Shown: positions 8,609 through 16,107 of the stretch, piece after piece
How positions within the stretch are numbered: the stretch's first letter is position 1
How the letters are laid out: each line of letters begins with the position of its first letter
NCBI GenBank assembly: GCA_049522565.1
Contig: JBEKNT010000016.1
Span: 1 to 36,695 of the forward strand
Source of the DNA: JASHVB01 sp049522565
GTDB lineage: Bacteria > Pseudomonadota > Alphaproteobacteria > Acetobacterales > Acetobacteraceae
Reading direction: 5' to 3'
DNA length: 36,695 nt
Program-made: the position numbers and the translations under genes
Notes under the pieces: model-generated
What the model was told of the DNA's origin: nothing
The model's input: only the letters and a program-made list of their open reading frames with translations
The model's database searches: none

Positions 8609-9730
8609 TCACAACGTCTCCAGCAACCCCGCCATCAGCGCCGCCCGAGGCGCGAGGTCCCGCCACAGGATATGCTCGTGGCTGGCATGCGCACCGGCGC
8701 CGGTGCAGCCCAGCCCGTCCAGCGTCGGCACCCCCAGTGCGGCGGTGAAGTTGCCGTCGGAGCCGCCGCCGCGATGCTGCTTCGGCAGCGCAATGCCGAC
8801 CCGATCGGCGATCGCCCGCGCCGTTTCGTAGAGCGACCGGATGGCGTGGTTCTCCGCGAAGGGCGGACGGTTCATGCCGCCTTCCACCGTGACGCGGCAG
8901 CCGGCGGTGACCGCGGTGCGGCCCAGGATCGCCTGTTCCATGCGCTCGCCATCGGCGATCGAGTTGACCCGCAGGTCGATCTCGCAGCCGGCCTCCGGCG
9001 GGATCACGTTGGGGCGCGTGCCGCCCCAGACCGGCGCGGCATTCAGCGTGATGCCGCCGTCCAGATCGACCATGTTGTGCAGCGCCAGGATCTGGTGCGA
9101 CAACTCGACGATCGCCGAGGCGCCGTCCTGGAAGGCGCCGCCGGCATGCGAGCCGACGCCCTCGATGCGCATCACGAACCGGCCCACCCCCTTGCGCGCC
9201 GTGACGCAGGCGCCGCCGGGGCCGGCCGGCTCCGGGATCAGCACCACGGCGGCCTGGGCGGCCTCGCGCTCGATGATGTCGCGGCTGGTCGGGCTGCCGA
9301 CCTCCTCGTCCGGCGTCAGCAGCAGGACGATGGGGCGCGGCGTCTTCACCTGCTGGCGCAGGATCGAGCGCACCGCGTGGAAGGCCAGGAAGCTGCCCGC
9401 CTTCATGTCGTAGATGCCGGGGCCGTGCGCCTTCGCGCCGTTCACCTGGTAGGGCATGGCGTCCAGCGTGCCGTGCGACCAGACGGTATCGAGATGCCCG
9501 GCGACCAGGACCGGCGCGCCCTCGCCCGGCGTACGGGCGAGCAGGTTGTCGCCGTAGCCGTCGCGGCCGGGGATGCGGGTCAGCGCCGCGCCGGCGCGGG
9601 CGAGTTCCGCCTCGGCCACGTCCATCAGGCGGTTGACCGCCGCGGGGTCGGTGGTGGGGGTTTCCAGCCGCACCCAGGCGGAGAGTTCATCGAGCAAGTC
9701 CTCGGAACGGCCGACATCGGTCTGCGGCAT
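8609..9730 (-). CDS. M20 family metallopeptidase (glutamate carboxypeptidase type)
   Basis: 373-aa zinc hydrolase of the M20/M28 superfamily. Visible metal and catalytic residues: H79 and D81 in AGHLDTVW, D108 in GIYDMKAG, E142-E143 in TPDEEVGS, E167 in IPEP, and a late histidine in GAGAHASHEH. SHAG in the middle is the usual dimerisation-domain histidine. The arrangement fits carboxypeptidase G2-like enzymes, which remove C-terminal glutamate or cleave related amides. The ATG at 9730 was chosen; an in-frame GTG nine nt upstream is possible. It is the first gene of a minus-strand unit with the MBOAT and SGNH-like genes. No signal peptide is evident, so a cytoplasmic location is likely. Confidence 0.88.
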   Translation of the reverse strand: MPQTDVGRSEDLLDELSAWVRLETPTTDPAAVNRLMDVAEAELARAGAALTRIPGRDGYGDNLLARTPGEGAPVLVAGHLDTVWSHGTLDAMPYQVNGAKAHGPGIYDMKAGSFLAFHAVRSILRQQVKTPRPIVLLLTPDEEVGSPTSRDIIEREAAQAAVVLIPEPAGPGGACVTARKGVGRFVMRIEGVGSHAGGAFQDGASAIVELSHQILALHNMVDLDGGITLNAAPVWGGTRPNVIPPEAGCEIDLRVNSIADGERMEQAILGRTAVTAGCRVTVEGGMNRPPFAENHAIRSLYETARAIADRVGIALPKQHRGGGSDGNFTAALGVPTLDGLGCTGAGAHASHEHILWRDLAPRAALMAGLLETL

Positions 9731-9827
9731 GCGGTTCACCCATGGTCGCCAGGAACTGCCTGCTGTGTGCACTGGCGGCGGCGGCTTGTCCATTTGATGG
9801 GTCGGGGGGACGCACTCACTTGTCGTT

Positions 9828-9905
9828 GGGGCAGAGCCCCTTGGTGGGGTCCAGAGCCTGCCCCGGCGAAGGCCGGGGGGCGAAGCCCCTGGCTTTGCTT
9901 GGTTC
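9828..9905. repeat. GC-rich intergenic palindromic repeat, copy 2
   Basis: GGGGCAGAGCCCC at 9829-9841, then GGTGGGGTCCAG and GGGGCGAAGCCCC, like the element at 20-125. It lies in the 294-nt gap between the divergent M20 peptidase and Ppx/GppA genes. The order of words differs between copies, as in a mosaic repeat. Confidence 0.55.
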
Positions 9906-10024
9906 ACCCGATTGCCCTGCCGCTTTGCCGGTCGGCCCTTCCCGGGCGTGAAATCTCGGCAAGGTCGGGTGGTGTTTGCAATCGGCGCTTGCCCCGGCAC
10001 CCACGTGCGTACGACAATACAGCT

Positions 10025-11083
10025 ATGATGCCGCAGGAGGCTCCTTCGGCGGACCTCACCGCCGCCCGGACAACGCAGACGCACCGGTTCCCCGGCCCGG
10101 CCTTTGCCGCGCTCGACCTGGGCACCAACAACTGCCGCATGCTGGTGGGTGCGCCGGCCGGGGACAGCTTCCGCGTGCTCGACAGCTTCTCGCGCATCGT
10201 CCGGCTCGGCGAGGGCCTGCACCACACCGGCGCGCTGAGCCAGACCGCCATGGATCGCGCCCTGGCCGCCCTGCATGCCTGTGCCGCCCGCCTGGCCCGC
10301 CGCCCGGTCCGCCGGGTGCGCGCGATCGCCACCGAGGCCTGCCGCCGCGCCGTCAACGGGCGCGAATTCCTGGCCCGGGTGAAGCACGAGACCGGGCTCG
10401 AAATCGGCGTGATCTCGCCCCGCGAGGAAGCCGAGCTGGCGCTGGAATCCTGCACGCCGCTGCTGGCCGACGGTGGCCGGCGGGCGCTGCTGTTCGATAT
10501 CGGCGGCGGCTCCACGGAACTCGCCTGGGTGCGGCTGACCGAGGGCCGGCCGGCGCTGATCGGCTACGACTCGCTGCCGGTCGGCGTGGTGACCCTGGCC
10601 GAGCGCTGGGGCGGCGCCGGCTTCACCCCGGACGGCTTCGCCGCCATGGTGGACGACGTGGCCGCGCGGTTCGCTGCCTTCGAGTCGATCCACTGCATCG
10701 GCCACGAGATCCGCAACGGCGGCGTCACCCTGCTGGGCACCTCCGGCACGGTGACGACGCTGGCCGGGATCGCGCTGGAGTTGCCGCGCTATCGGCGGCC
10801 GCTGGTGGACGGGGTGGTGCTGAGCGCGGAGGCGGCCGATGCGGCATTGGCCAGCCTGCGGGCGATGGGCCGCGAGGGCCTGGCGCAGCATCCTTGCGTC
10901 GGGCCGGAGCGGGTGGATTTCGTGCTGCCGGGCTGCGCGGTGTTCGCTGCCATCACCCGGCTGTGGCCGGCGCCGCAGGTGATCGTGGCCGATCGTGGCC
11001 TGCGTGAGGGCATGCTGCTGCGGATGATGCGCGGCGACGGCGCTCGCCCGGGGCGGCGGACGGGGCCGCGCCGGTCGGCATGA
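10025..11083 (+). CDS. Ppx/GppA family phosphatase
   Basis: 352-aa exopolyphosphatase / guanosine pentaphosphate phosphatase family protein of the ASKHA fold. Phosphate loop 1 is LDLGTNNCRMLV at about 30-41, TEACRRA is at about 103-109, the catalytic glutamate region SPREEAEL is at 131-138, phosphate loop 2 DIGGGSTEL is at about 158-166, and a GTSGTVTT loop is near 243. At about 350 aa it is the short form without the C-terminal HD domain of E. coli PPX. It may hydrolyse polyphosphate or pppGpp. The gene overlaps rlmE by 4 nt (ATGA), so the two are translationally coupled, an arrangement I recall from other alphaproteobacteria. A second ATG follows the first directly. Confidence 0.92.
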   Translation: MMPQEAPSADLTAARTTQTHRFPGPAFAALDLGTNNCRMLVGAPAGDSFRVLDSFSRIVRLGEGLHHTGALSQTAMDRALAALHACAARLARRPVRRVRAIATEACRRAVNGREFLARVKHETGLEIGVISPREEAELALESCTPLLADGGRRALLFDIGGGSTELAWVRLTEGRPALIGYDSLPVGVVTLAERWGGAGFTPDGFAAMVDDVAARFAAFESIHCIGHEIRNGGVTLLGTSGTVTTLAGIALELPRYRRPLVDGVVLSAEAADAALASLRAMGREGLAQHPCVGPERVDFVLPGCAVFAAITRLWPAPQVIVADRGLREGMLLRMMRGDGARPGRRTGPRRSA

Positions 11084-11808
11084 GCGCCGGCAGCGGTGGT
11101 AAGGGTCCGCGGGCGCCGCGCGGCTTGCCCAGGGGACTGGCCGTGGCGGTGCGGACGACGCGCAATCGCAGCGCGGCCTCGCAGCGCTGGCTGGTCCGGC
11201 AGTTGAACGATCCGTATGTGGCGGCGGCCAAGGCTCAGGGCTGGCGATCGCGCGCGGCGTTCAAGCTGATCGAGCTGGACGAGCGGTTCGGGCTGATCCG
11301 TCCGGGGGCGCGCGTGGTTGACCTGGGCGCCGCGCCGGGGGGGTGGACCCAGGTGGCCGTGCAGCGGGGCGCGGCGCGCGTGGTGGCGCTGGACCTGCTG
11401 CCGATCGACAAGCTGCCCGGCGCGGTGCTGCTGGAGGGGGATTTCCTGGACCCCGACGTCGCCGCGCAGGTGGTGGCGGCGCTGGACGGCAAGGCGGACC
11501 TCGTGCTGTCGGACATGGCGCCCAACACGACCGGCCACACCGCGACCGACCATCTGCGCATCATGGCGCTGGCCGAGACGGCGCTGGCGTTCGCCGTGGA
11601 AGTGCTGGCCGAGGGCGGCAGCTTCGTCGCCAAGGTGTTCCAGGGCGGCTCGGAGAAGGACATGCTGCTGCGGCTGAAGCGGTCGTTCGCGTCGGTCCGC
11701 CACGCCAAGCCGCCGGCCAGCCGGAAGGAATCGAGCGAGCTGTACGTGGTCGCGATGGGCTTTAAGCCTGTGGCGGGAGAGATCGAGGTGCGAGGGCACC
11801 GAAGGTGA
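11080..11808 (+). CDS. rlmE: 23S rRNA (uridine2552-2'-O)-methyltransferase RlmE
   Basis: 242-aa FtsJ/RrmJ methyltransferase, which 2'-O-methylates U2552 in the A loop of 23S rRNA late in 50S assembly. The SAM-binding motif is VVDLGAAPGGWTQVA at about 79-93. The K-D-K-E catalytic tetrad is complete: K62 in RAAFKL, D145 in LSDMAPN, K185 in FVAKVFQG and E220 in SSELYVV. The basic N-terminal extension of about 35 residues, rich in Gly, Arg and Pro, is usual in alphaproteobacterial RlmE and probably binds rRNA. The ATG overlaps the stop of the phosphatase gene. Its stop codon lies inside the arm of a long inverted repeat. Confidence 0.95.
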   Translation: MSAGSGGKGPRAPRGLPRGLAVAVRTTRNRSAASQRWLVRQLNDPYVAAAKAQGWRSRAAFKLIELDERFGLIRPGARVVDLGAAPGGWTQVAVQRGAARVVALDLLPIDKLPGAVLLEGDFLDPDVAAQVVAALDGKADLVLSDMAPNTTGHTATDHLRIMALAETALAFAVEVLAEGGSFVAKVFQGGSEKDMLLRLKRSFASVRHAKPPASRKESSELYVVAMGFKPVAGEIEVRGHRR

Positions 11809-11871
11809 GGGTGATCGGGTCGGCACGCAGCGGTGGCAAGGCCGCTGCTTGCCGACCCGATCACTCTCACC
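11804..11871. repeat. long intergenic hairpin element overlapping the rlmE stop
   Basis: Outer arms 11804-11825 and 11850-11871 are 22 nt each with one mismatch. Inside them GCAGCGG and CCGCTGC form a further 7-bp stem. The rlmE stop codon lies in the left arm. Two more hairpins follow at once (11872-11886 and 11887-11911), so the gap is a mosaic of palindromes, resembling in style the RIME elements of rhizobia. Confidence 0.7.
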
Positions 11872-11886
11872 CGGCGCTTCGCGCCG

Positions 11887-11914
11887 ACCTCTCCCGCAGC
11901 GCGGGAGAGGTTTT
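11887..11914 (+). terminator. Rho-independent terminator-like hairpin after rlmE
   Basis: ACCTCTCCCGC and GCGGGAGAGGT form a perfect 11-bp stem with a 3-nt loop, followed by TTTT. This fits an intrinsic terminator for the ppx-rlmE transcript. The same words also occur in widespread alphaproteobacterial palindromes, so it may be a repeat that happens to work as a terminator. It leaves only about 45 nt for a separate mlaF promoter. Confidence 0.6.
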
Positions 11915-11958
11915 CAGCGACCTTGCCCAAACCCCGGCCGCACGGCATCAAGCGCCGC

Positions 11959-12735
11959 ATGGACGGCACCACCCCCAAGATCCGCCTGCGCAACCTGCGC
12001 AAGAGCTTCGGCGACAAGGTCGTGCTCGACGGCATCGACCTCGACATCATGCCGCGCACCTCCATGGTGGTGATCGGCGGCTCCGGGTCCGGCAAGTCGG
12101 TGCTGCTGAAATGTATCCTCGGCCTGATCGAGCCGGACGACGGCAGCATCGAGATCGATGGCCAGGACATCCTGCGCATGCCGCGCCACGAGCGGGAGGC
12201 GGTGTGCTCGCGGATCGGCATGCTGTTCCAGAACGGCGCGCTGTTCGACAGCCTGCCGGTCTGGGAGAACGTCACCTTCGGCCTGCTGGCGCAACGCAAG
12301 CTGGCGCGCGCCGACGCCGGCACGCGCGCGGCCGACTTCCTCGCCGAGGTCGGGCTGGCGCCCAGCGTGGGCGAACTCTACCCGGCGGAACTGTCCGGCG
12401 GCATGCAGAAGCGCGTGGCGCTGGCGCGCGCCATCGCGGCGCAGCCCGACATCATGTTCTTCGACGAGCCGACCACCGGCCTGGACCCGATCATGGGCGC
12501 GGTGATCGACGGCCTGCTGGTGGATTGCGTGAAGCGGCTCGGCAGCACCGCCGTGGCGATCACGCATGACATGGCGAGCGCGCGCCGCATCGGCGACGCG
12601 GCGGCGATGATCTACCGGGGTCGCATCATCTGGAGCGGTCCGGCGGCGAAGCTGATGGACAGCGGTGTGCCGGAGGTGGACCAGTTCACCCACGGCCGCC
12701 GCGAGGGTCCGATCCAGATGGAGCTGCGGCGGTAG
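11959..12735 (+). CDS. mlaF: ABC transporter ATP-binding protein, MlaF type
   Basis: 258-aa ATPase. Walker A GGSGSGKS is at about 40-47, signature LSGGMQKR at 145-152, Walker B IMFFDEP at about 165-171 with GLDP after it, and the switch histidine is in ITHD near 203. The stretch MLFQNGALFDSLPVWENV is characteristic of MlaF/Ttg2A, the ATPase of the MlaFEDB complex that moves phospholipids between inner and outer membranes. The ATG at 11959 gives the family length; the frame is open upstream through palindromic DNA. Usually mlaE and mlaD are neighbours, but neither is here: rlmE is upstream and a convergent enoyl-CoA hydratase gene is downstream. Confidence 0.88.
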   Translation: MDGTTPKIRLRNLRKSFGDKVVLDGIDLDIMPRTSMVVIGGSGSGKSVLLKCILGLIEPDDGSIEIDGQDILRMPRHEREAVCSRIGMLFQNGALFDSLPVWENVTFGLLAQRKLARADAGTRAADFLAEVGLAPSVGELYPAELSGGMQKRVALARAIAAQPDIMFFDEPTTGLDPIMGAVIDGLLVDCVKRLGSTAVAITHDMASARRIGDAAAMIYRGRIIWSGPAAKLMDSGVPEVDQFTHGRREGPIQMELRR

Positions 12736-12750
12736 CGGGCAGGAAAAAGA

Positions 12751-12857
12751 CTCCCCCTCCCCTTGAGGGAGGGGGGTGGGGGGAGGGGTGCGTACAGCCG
12801 TGGTTCTCGGATATACGCACCCCTCCCCCCAACCCCCTCCCTCAAGGGGAGGGGGAG
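12751..12857. repeat. long inverted repeat, C/T-rich family, copy 1
   Basis: Arms 12751-12794 and 12814-12857 are 44 nt each and match as reverse complements with one difference. The core words are CCCCTCCCC, TTGAGGGAGG and TGCGTA; the loop is 19 nt. A second copy lies at 17694-17799. It sits between convergent mlaF and the enoyl-CoA hydratase gene and could act as a two-way terminator. Confidence 0.85.
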
Positions 12858-12872
12858 GAAGCGGCCTTCTGC

Positions 12873-13676
12873 TCAGCGCCCTTTCCACACCGGCTTGCGC
12901 TTCTCGACATAGGCGCGCACGCCCTCGACGCGATCCTCGCTGGTATAGGGGCTGATGCCCTCGTTCAGCCGCAGCGCCGCGGCCATCGGCAGGCCCGATG
13001 CCTTTACCGCGGTCTCCTTCATGCGCCGGATCGTCACCGGGGCGTTCTCGCAGATCGCCTCCGCCATGCGCAGCGCCTCTGCCAGCGCCTGGCCCTTCGG
13101 CACGATGCGGTTCACCAGGCCCCAGCGCTGCGCCGTTGCCATATCGATGTATTCGCCGAGATACAGCATCTCGAGCGCGATCCCCATCGGCACCAGCCGT
13201 GGCAACAGCACGTTGGCGAAGTGTGCCCCCTTGCCGCGCTTGGCTTCCGGCAGCCCCAGCCTGGCATGTTCCGCGCCGATGCGGATGTCGCAGGCGAGCG
13301 CCAACTCGCAACCGCCGGCGACCGCGGGGCCGTTCAAAGCGGCAATGGTCGGTTTGAACGTCTCCAGCACCACTTCGTACAGGTAGCGCCTGACGCGCGA
13401 GAGCAGTGGCTGGAACGGCTTGCCGGCGGCGTCTTCCTCCTTGCGCGCCTTGAGGTCGGCGCCGGCGCAGAAGGCCCGGTCGCCGACGCCGGTCAGCACC
13501 ACCGCGCGCACGGCATCGTCGGAATTCGCTTCGACGAACGCCTCGATCAATGCGTCGCTCAATTCGGGGGAGATCGCGTTCATCCGCTCCGGGCGGTTGA
13601 TCGTCAGGATGCGGACGTGCCCGCGATCTTCGGACAGCAGGATTGGTTCCCCGTCATCGTTGTGCGTGTCGCTCAT
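12873..13676 (-). CDS. enoyl-CoA hydratase/isomerase family protein
   Basis: 267-aa crotonase-superfamily protein. The CoA and oxyanion-hole segment AFCAGADLKARKE is at about 68-80, and GPAVAGGCELALACD is at about 116-130. Both acid/base glutamates of enoyl-CoA hydratase are present at the expected places: E124 in GGCEL and E144 in GLPEAKRG. It therefore probably hydrates a 2-enoyl-CoA; an isomerase or hydrolase activity is possible. The C-terminal EDRVEGVRAYVEKRKPVWKG is the usual family end. It is a single-gene unit, convergent with mlaF and divergent from the acyl-CoA synthetase gene. Confidence 0.9.
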   Translation of the reverse strand: MSDTHNDDGEPILLSEDRGHVRILTINRPERMNAISPELSDALIEAFVEANSDDAVRAVVLTGVGDRAFCAGADLKARKEEDAAGKPFQPLLSRVRRYLYEVVLETFKPTIAALNGPAVAGGCELALACDIRIGAEHARLGLPEAKRGKGAHFANVLLPRLVPMGIALEMLYLGEYIDMATAQRWGLVNRIVPKGQALAEALRMAEAICENAPVTIRRMKETAVKASGLPMAAALRLNEGISPYTSEDRVEGVRAYVEKRKPVWKGR

Positions 13677-13738
13677 GCTGTCGCTCCTTCAGCAATCGTC
13701 ATGGCCCATGCCGCGAGGACAGGGCGTTTCGTTGCACC

Positions 13739-13882
13739 GCAAGCAAGAATTTTCGCCACAGATGCACACAGATAAACACGGATGCAGCGGCGGCCGACCC
13801 GCGAGTCGGGCCAACCACGCGCCCACCAAATCGGTCTATCCGTGTTCATCTGTGTGCATCTGTGGCGAAAATTCTTGCTTGC
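13739..13882. repeat. long inverted repeat, CACAGATGCACACAGAT family, copy 1
   Basis: Arms 13739-13783 and 13838-13882 are 45 nt each with a single mismatch. Both carry GCAAGCAAGAATTTTCGC and ACAGATGCACACAGAT. The loop contains a smaller hairpin (GGCCGAC with GTCGGGCC). A diverged relative with the same outer words is at 25130-25330. The element lies in the 352-nt divergent gap between the enoyl-CoA hydratase and acyl-CoA synthetase genes. I have seen this word family between genes in many unrelated bacteria. Confidence 0.85.
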
Positions 13883-14028
13883 CTTCCCACGCGCCGCCGC
13901 CGTCGCCGGGCAACCTGACACGGCTGCCTGACCTGGCTATCTATGCGGGCACCGTGCCAGTGTGGCCGGCCGGGTCAATCCCCCGGTCGATTGCCCGGGC
14001 CGGCCGCGATGCAAGGAGCACACGACGC

Positions 14029-16107
14029 ATGCCGGATCGGACCGCCACGCAGCAAGCGCTGCACACGCTGTTCCACCCGCGCGCCGTGGCGGTGATCGGC
14101 GCCTCCGACGACACCACCAAGCATGGCTACATCGTGCTGACCAACGTGCGGGCAGCAGGCTTCAGCGGCGGCATCTACGGCATCAGCCGCCGCCTGAAGG
14201 ACGTGGACGGCATCGCGTGCCACCCCGATCTCGCAGCGCTGCCGGAACCGGTGGACGTGGCCTTCCTGGCGATCCCCGCCGAGGCGGCGGTGCAAGCGGT
14301 GCGCGACTGTGCGCGGGCCGGGCTGACCGCGGCGATCGTCGGTTCCGCCGGCTATGCCGAAAGCCTGGATGCCGCCGGCGCCGACCGCCAGGCGGAACTG
14401 GCGCGCATCGCCGCCGCCGAGGGCATCCGCATCGTCGGCCCGAACTGCAATGGCATCTACAACGCGCATCTGCCGCTCTCGATCGGCTTCAACACATCGC
14501 ACGCCAAACGCCACCCCGCCGGCGGCATCTCGATCTTCTCGCATTCCGGAGCGCTGTTCGATGCGATGGCCGGCCGCCTGCACATGCTCGGCGCCGGCCT
14601 GTCGCTGTTCGCCTCCGCCGGCAACGAGGCCGACCTGTCGGTGCTCGACTACATGGAATACGCGATCGGCCACGCGCCGACCCGCGTCATCGCGTTGCTG
14701 ATCGATTCGCTGGATGACGGCGCACGGTTCCGCCGCCTGGCGTTGCAGGCCGCTGCAGCCGGGAAGCACGTGGTCGCGTTGAAGATCGGCGGCTCGGAAG
14801 CGGGAGCCCGCGCTGCCGTGGCGCATTCGTCGCGCATCGCCGGCGACAATGCGGCGTACGCGGCGCTGTTCGAGGCCAGCGGCGTCGCCACCGTCGCATC
14901 GCTGGAAGGCTTCATGACCGCCGCGGCGTTGTTGGACCGCTATGGACGCTGCGCCGGCGGCCTCGGCGCCCTGTCCACCTCGGGTGCCGGCGCGTCGTTG
15001 CTCGCCGATCGCTGCGCCGCATTGGGGGTTACGCTGGCGGGTCTGTCGCCGGACACGCATCGGCGCATCGACAGCCATCGCATGTTCTCGCGCATCGGCA
15101 ATCCGCTCGACCTCGGCATCTTCGGCGGCATGCGGCGCGCCGGCGCGGTGCCGTCGCTGCTGGCAAACGATGCCGGCGTGGGTGCCATGCTGGCGCTGGT
15201 GCATTCGATGAACCCGTGGCAGGGCGATCCGATCCGCGCGGCCCTGGCCAATGCGCGCGAGACCTCCGGCAAGCCGCTGCTGATCGTTGCCCCCGGCGGC
15301 ATGCCCGAAACCGAACGGGCGTGGTACGAAACCCACGCGATGAACGTGTTCACCGAGACCGACATCGTGATCGAGGCGATCGGCGCCCTGCTGACGCCGC
15401 TGCCCGCCGCGATACCGGAATGTTCCGGTTTCGGGAAACCGGTTCCGCCGGATCGGTCCGGCGCCGCGTGGCCGGTGCTGCCGAACCGGACGCTGACCGA
15501 ACCGGAGAGCCTGCGCTTGCTCGGCGGATTCGGCGTGCCGGTCGTCGAGACCGTCACATGCACCTCGGCGGATGCCGCGCTCGCCGCCGCGGAACGGGTC
15601 GGCTGGCCGGTGGTGTTGAAGGGCGTGGCCGAGGGCGTGGCGCACAAGAGCGAACTCGGCCTGGTGCGCACCAACCTGCGCGATGCGGTGGCGTTGCGGG
15701 CGGCGTACGCCACGCTCGGCACCCCACGCGCGATCGTGCAGCCGATGGTGCCTGCCGCGCTGGAGGCGATTGCCGGGATCAGCCGCTCGCCGGGTGTGGG
15801 ATTGGTGCTGCTATGCGGTCTCGGTGGCATCTATGCCGAAGCGTTGCGCGACATCTGCATCTGGCCCGTTCCGGTGTCGCGCGAGGCAATCGTGGACAAG
15901 CTGGCGCAAAGCAGTCTGGGGCGCGTGCTGGCGAGCGCACGCTGGCAACATCCGGATGCGGAGGGCGCCTGCATCGATCTGTTGGTTGCGTTGCAGAACG
16001 TCGCCGTTGCGCTCGGCGACCGGCTGGAAGCGGTGGACATCAACCCGGTGATGCTGGGCGCGGCCGGCGCGGTGGCGGTGGACGCGCTGGTGGTGCCGCG
16101 CCCATGA
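14029..16107 (+). CDS. acyl-CoA synthetase (ADP-forming), fused alpha-beta
   Basis: 692-aa protein of the acetyl-CoA/acyl-CoA synthetase (NDP-forming) superfamily. The N-terminal CoA-binding domain carries FHPRAVAVIGAS and VGPNCNGIYN; a ligase domain follows with FSHSGALFDAM, and H266 in AHSSRIAG is at the place of the phosphorylated swinging histidine. The C-terminal ATP-grasp part starts near 485 and has VVLKGVAEGVAHKSELGLV and ends in VDINPVML. Such enzymes interconvert a carboxylic acid plus ATP and CoA with acyl-CoA plus ADP. The substrate is not predictable. The ATG has AAGGAG about 10 nt upstream. It overlaps the RuBisCO-like gene by 4 nt, implying a coupled function. Confidence 0.9.
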   Translation: MPDRTATQQALHTLFHPRAVAVIGASDDTTKHGYIVLTNVRAAGFSGGIYGISRRLKDVDGIACHPDLAALPEPVDVAFLAIPAEAAVQAVRDCARAGLTAAIVGSAGYAESLDAAGADRQAELARIAAAEGIRIVGPNCNGIYNAHLPLSIGFNTSHAKRHPAGGISIFSHSGALFDAMAGRLHMLGAGLSLFASAGNEADLSVLDYMEYAIGHAPTRVIALLIDSLDDGARFRRLALQAAAAGKHVVALKIGGSEAGARAAVAHSSRIAGDNAAYAALFEASGVATVASLEGFMTAAALLDRYGRCAGGLGALSTSGAGASLLADRCAALGVTLAGLSPDTHRRIDSHRMFSRIGNPLDLGIFGGMRRAGAVPSLLANDAGVGAMLALVHSMNPWQGDPIRAALANARETSGKPLLIVAPGGMPETERAWYETHAMNVFTETDIVIEAIGALLTPLPAAIPECSGFGKPVPPDRSGAAWPVLPNRTLTEPESLRLLGGFGVPVVETVTCTSADAALAAAERVGWPVVLKGVAEGVAHKSELGLVRTNLRDAVALRAAYATLGTPRAIVQPMVPAALEAIAGISRSPGVGLVLLCGLGGIYAEALRDICIWPVPVSREAIVDKLAQSSLGRVLASARWQHPDAEGACIDLLVALQNVAVALGDRLEAVDINPVMLGAAGAVAVDALVVPRP

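Noticed and set aside
7160..10024. Plus-strand frame running continuously into the Ppx/GppA gene, which would give a 1307-aa protein
   Set aside because: Everything before the ATG at 10025 is antisense to the MBOAT and M20 genes and has no domain. Only the last 352 residues are real.
13975..15645. Minus-strand frame of 556 codons opposite the acyl-CoA synthetase
   Set aside because: The plus-strand protein has a complete set of domains; the minus-strand product shows no motif.
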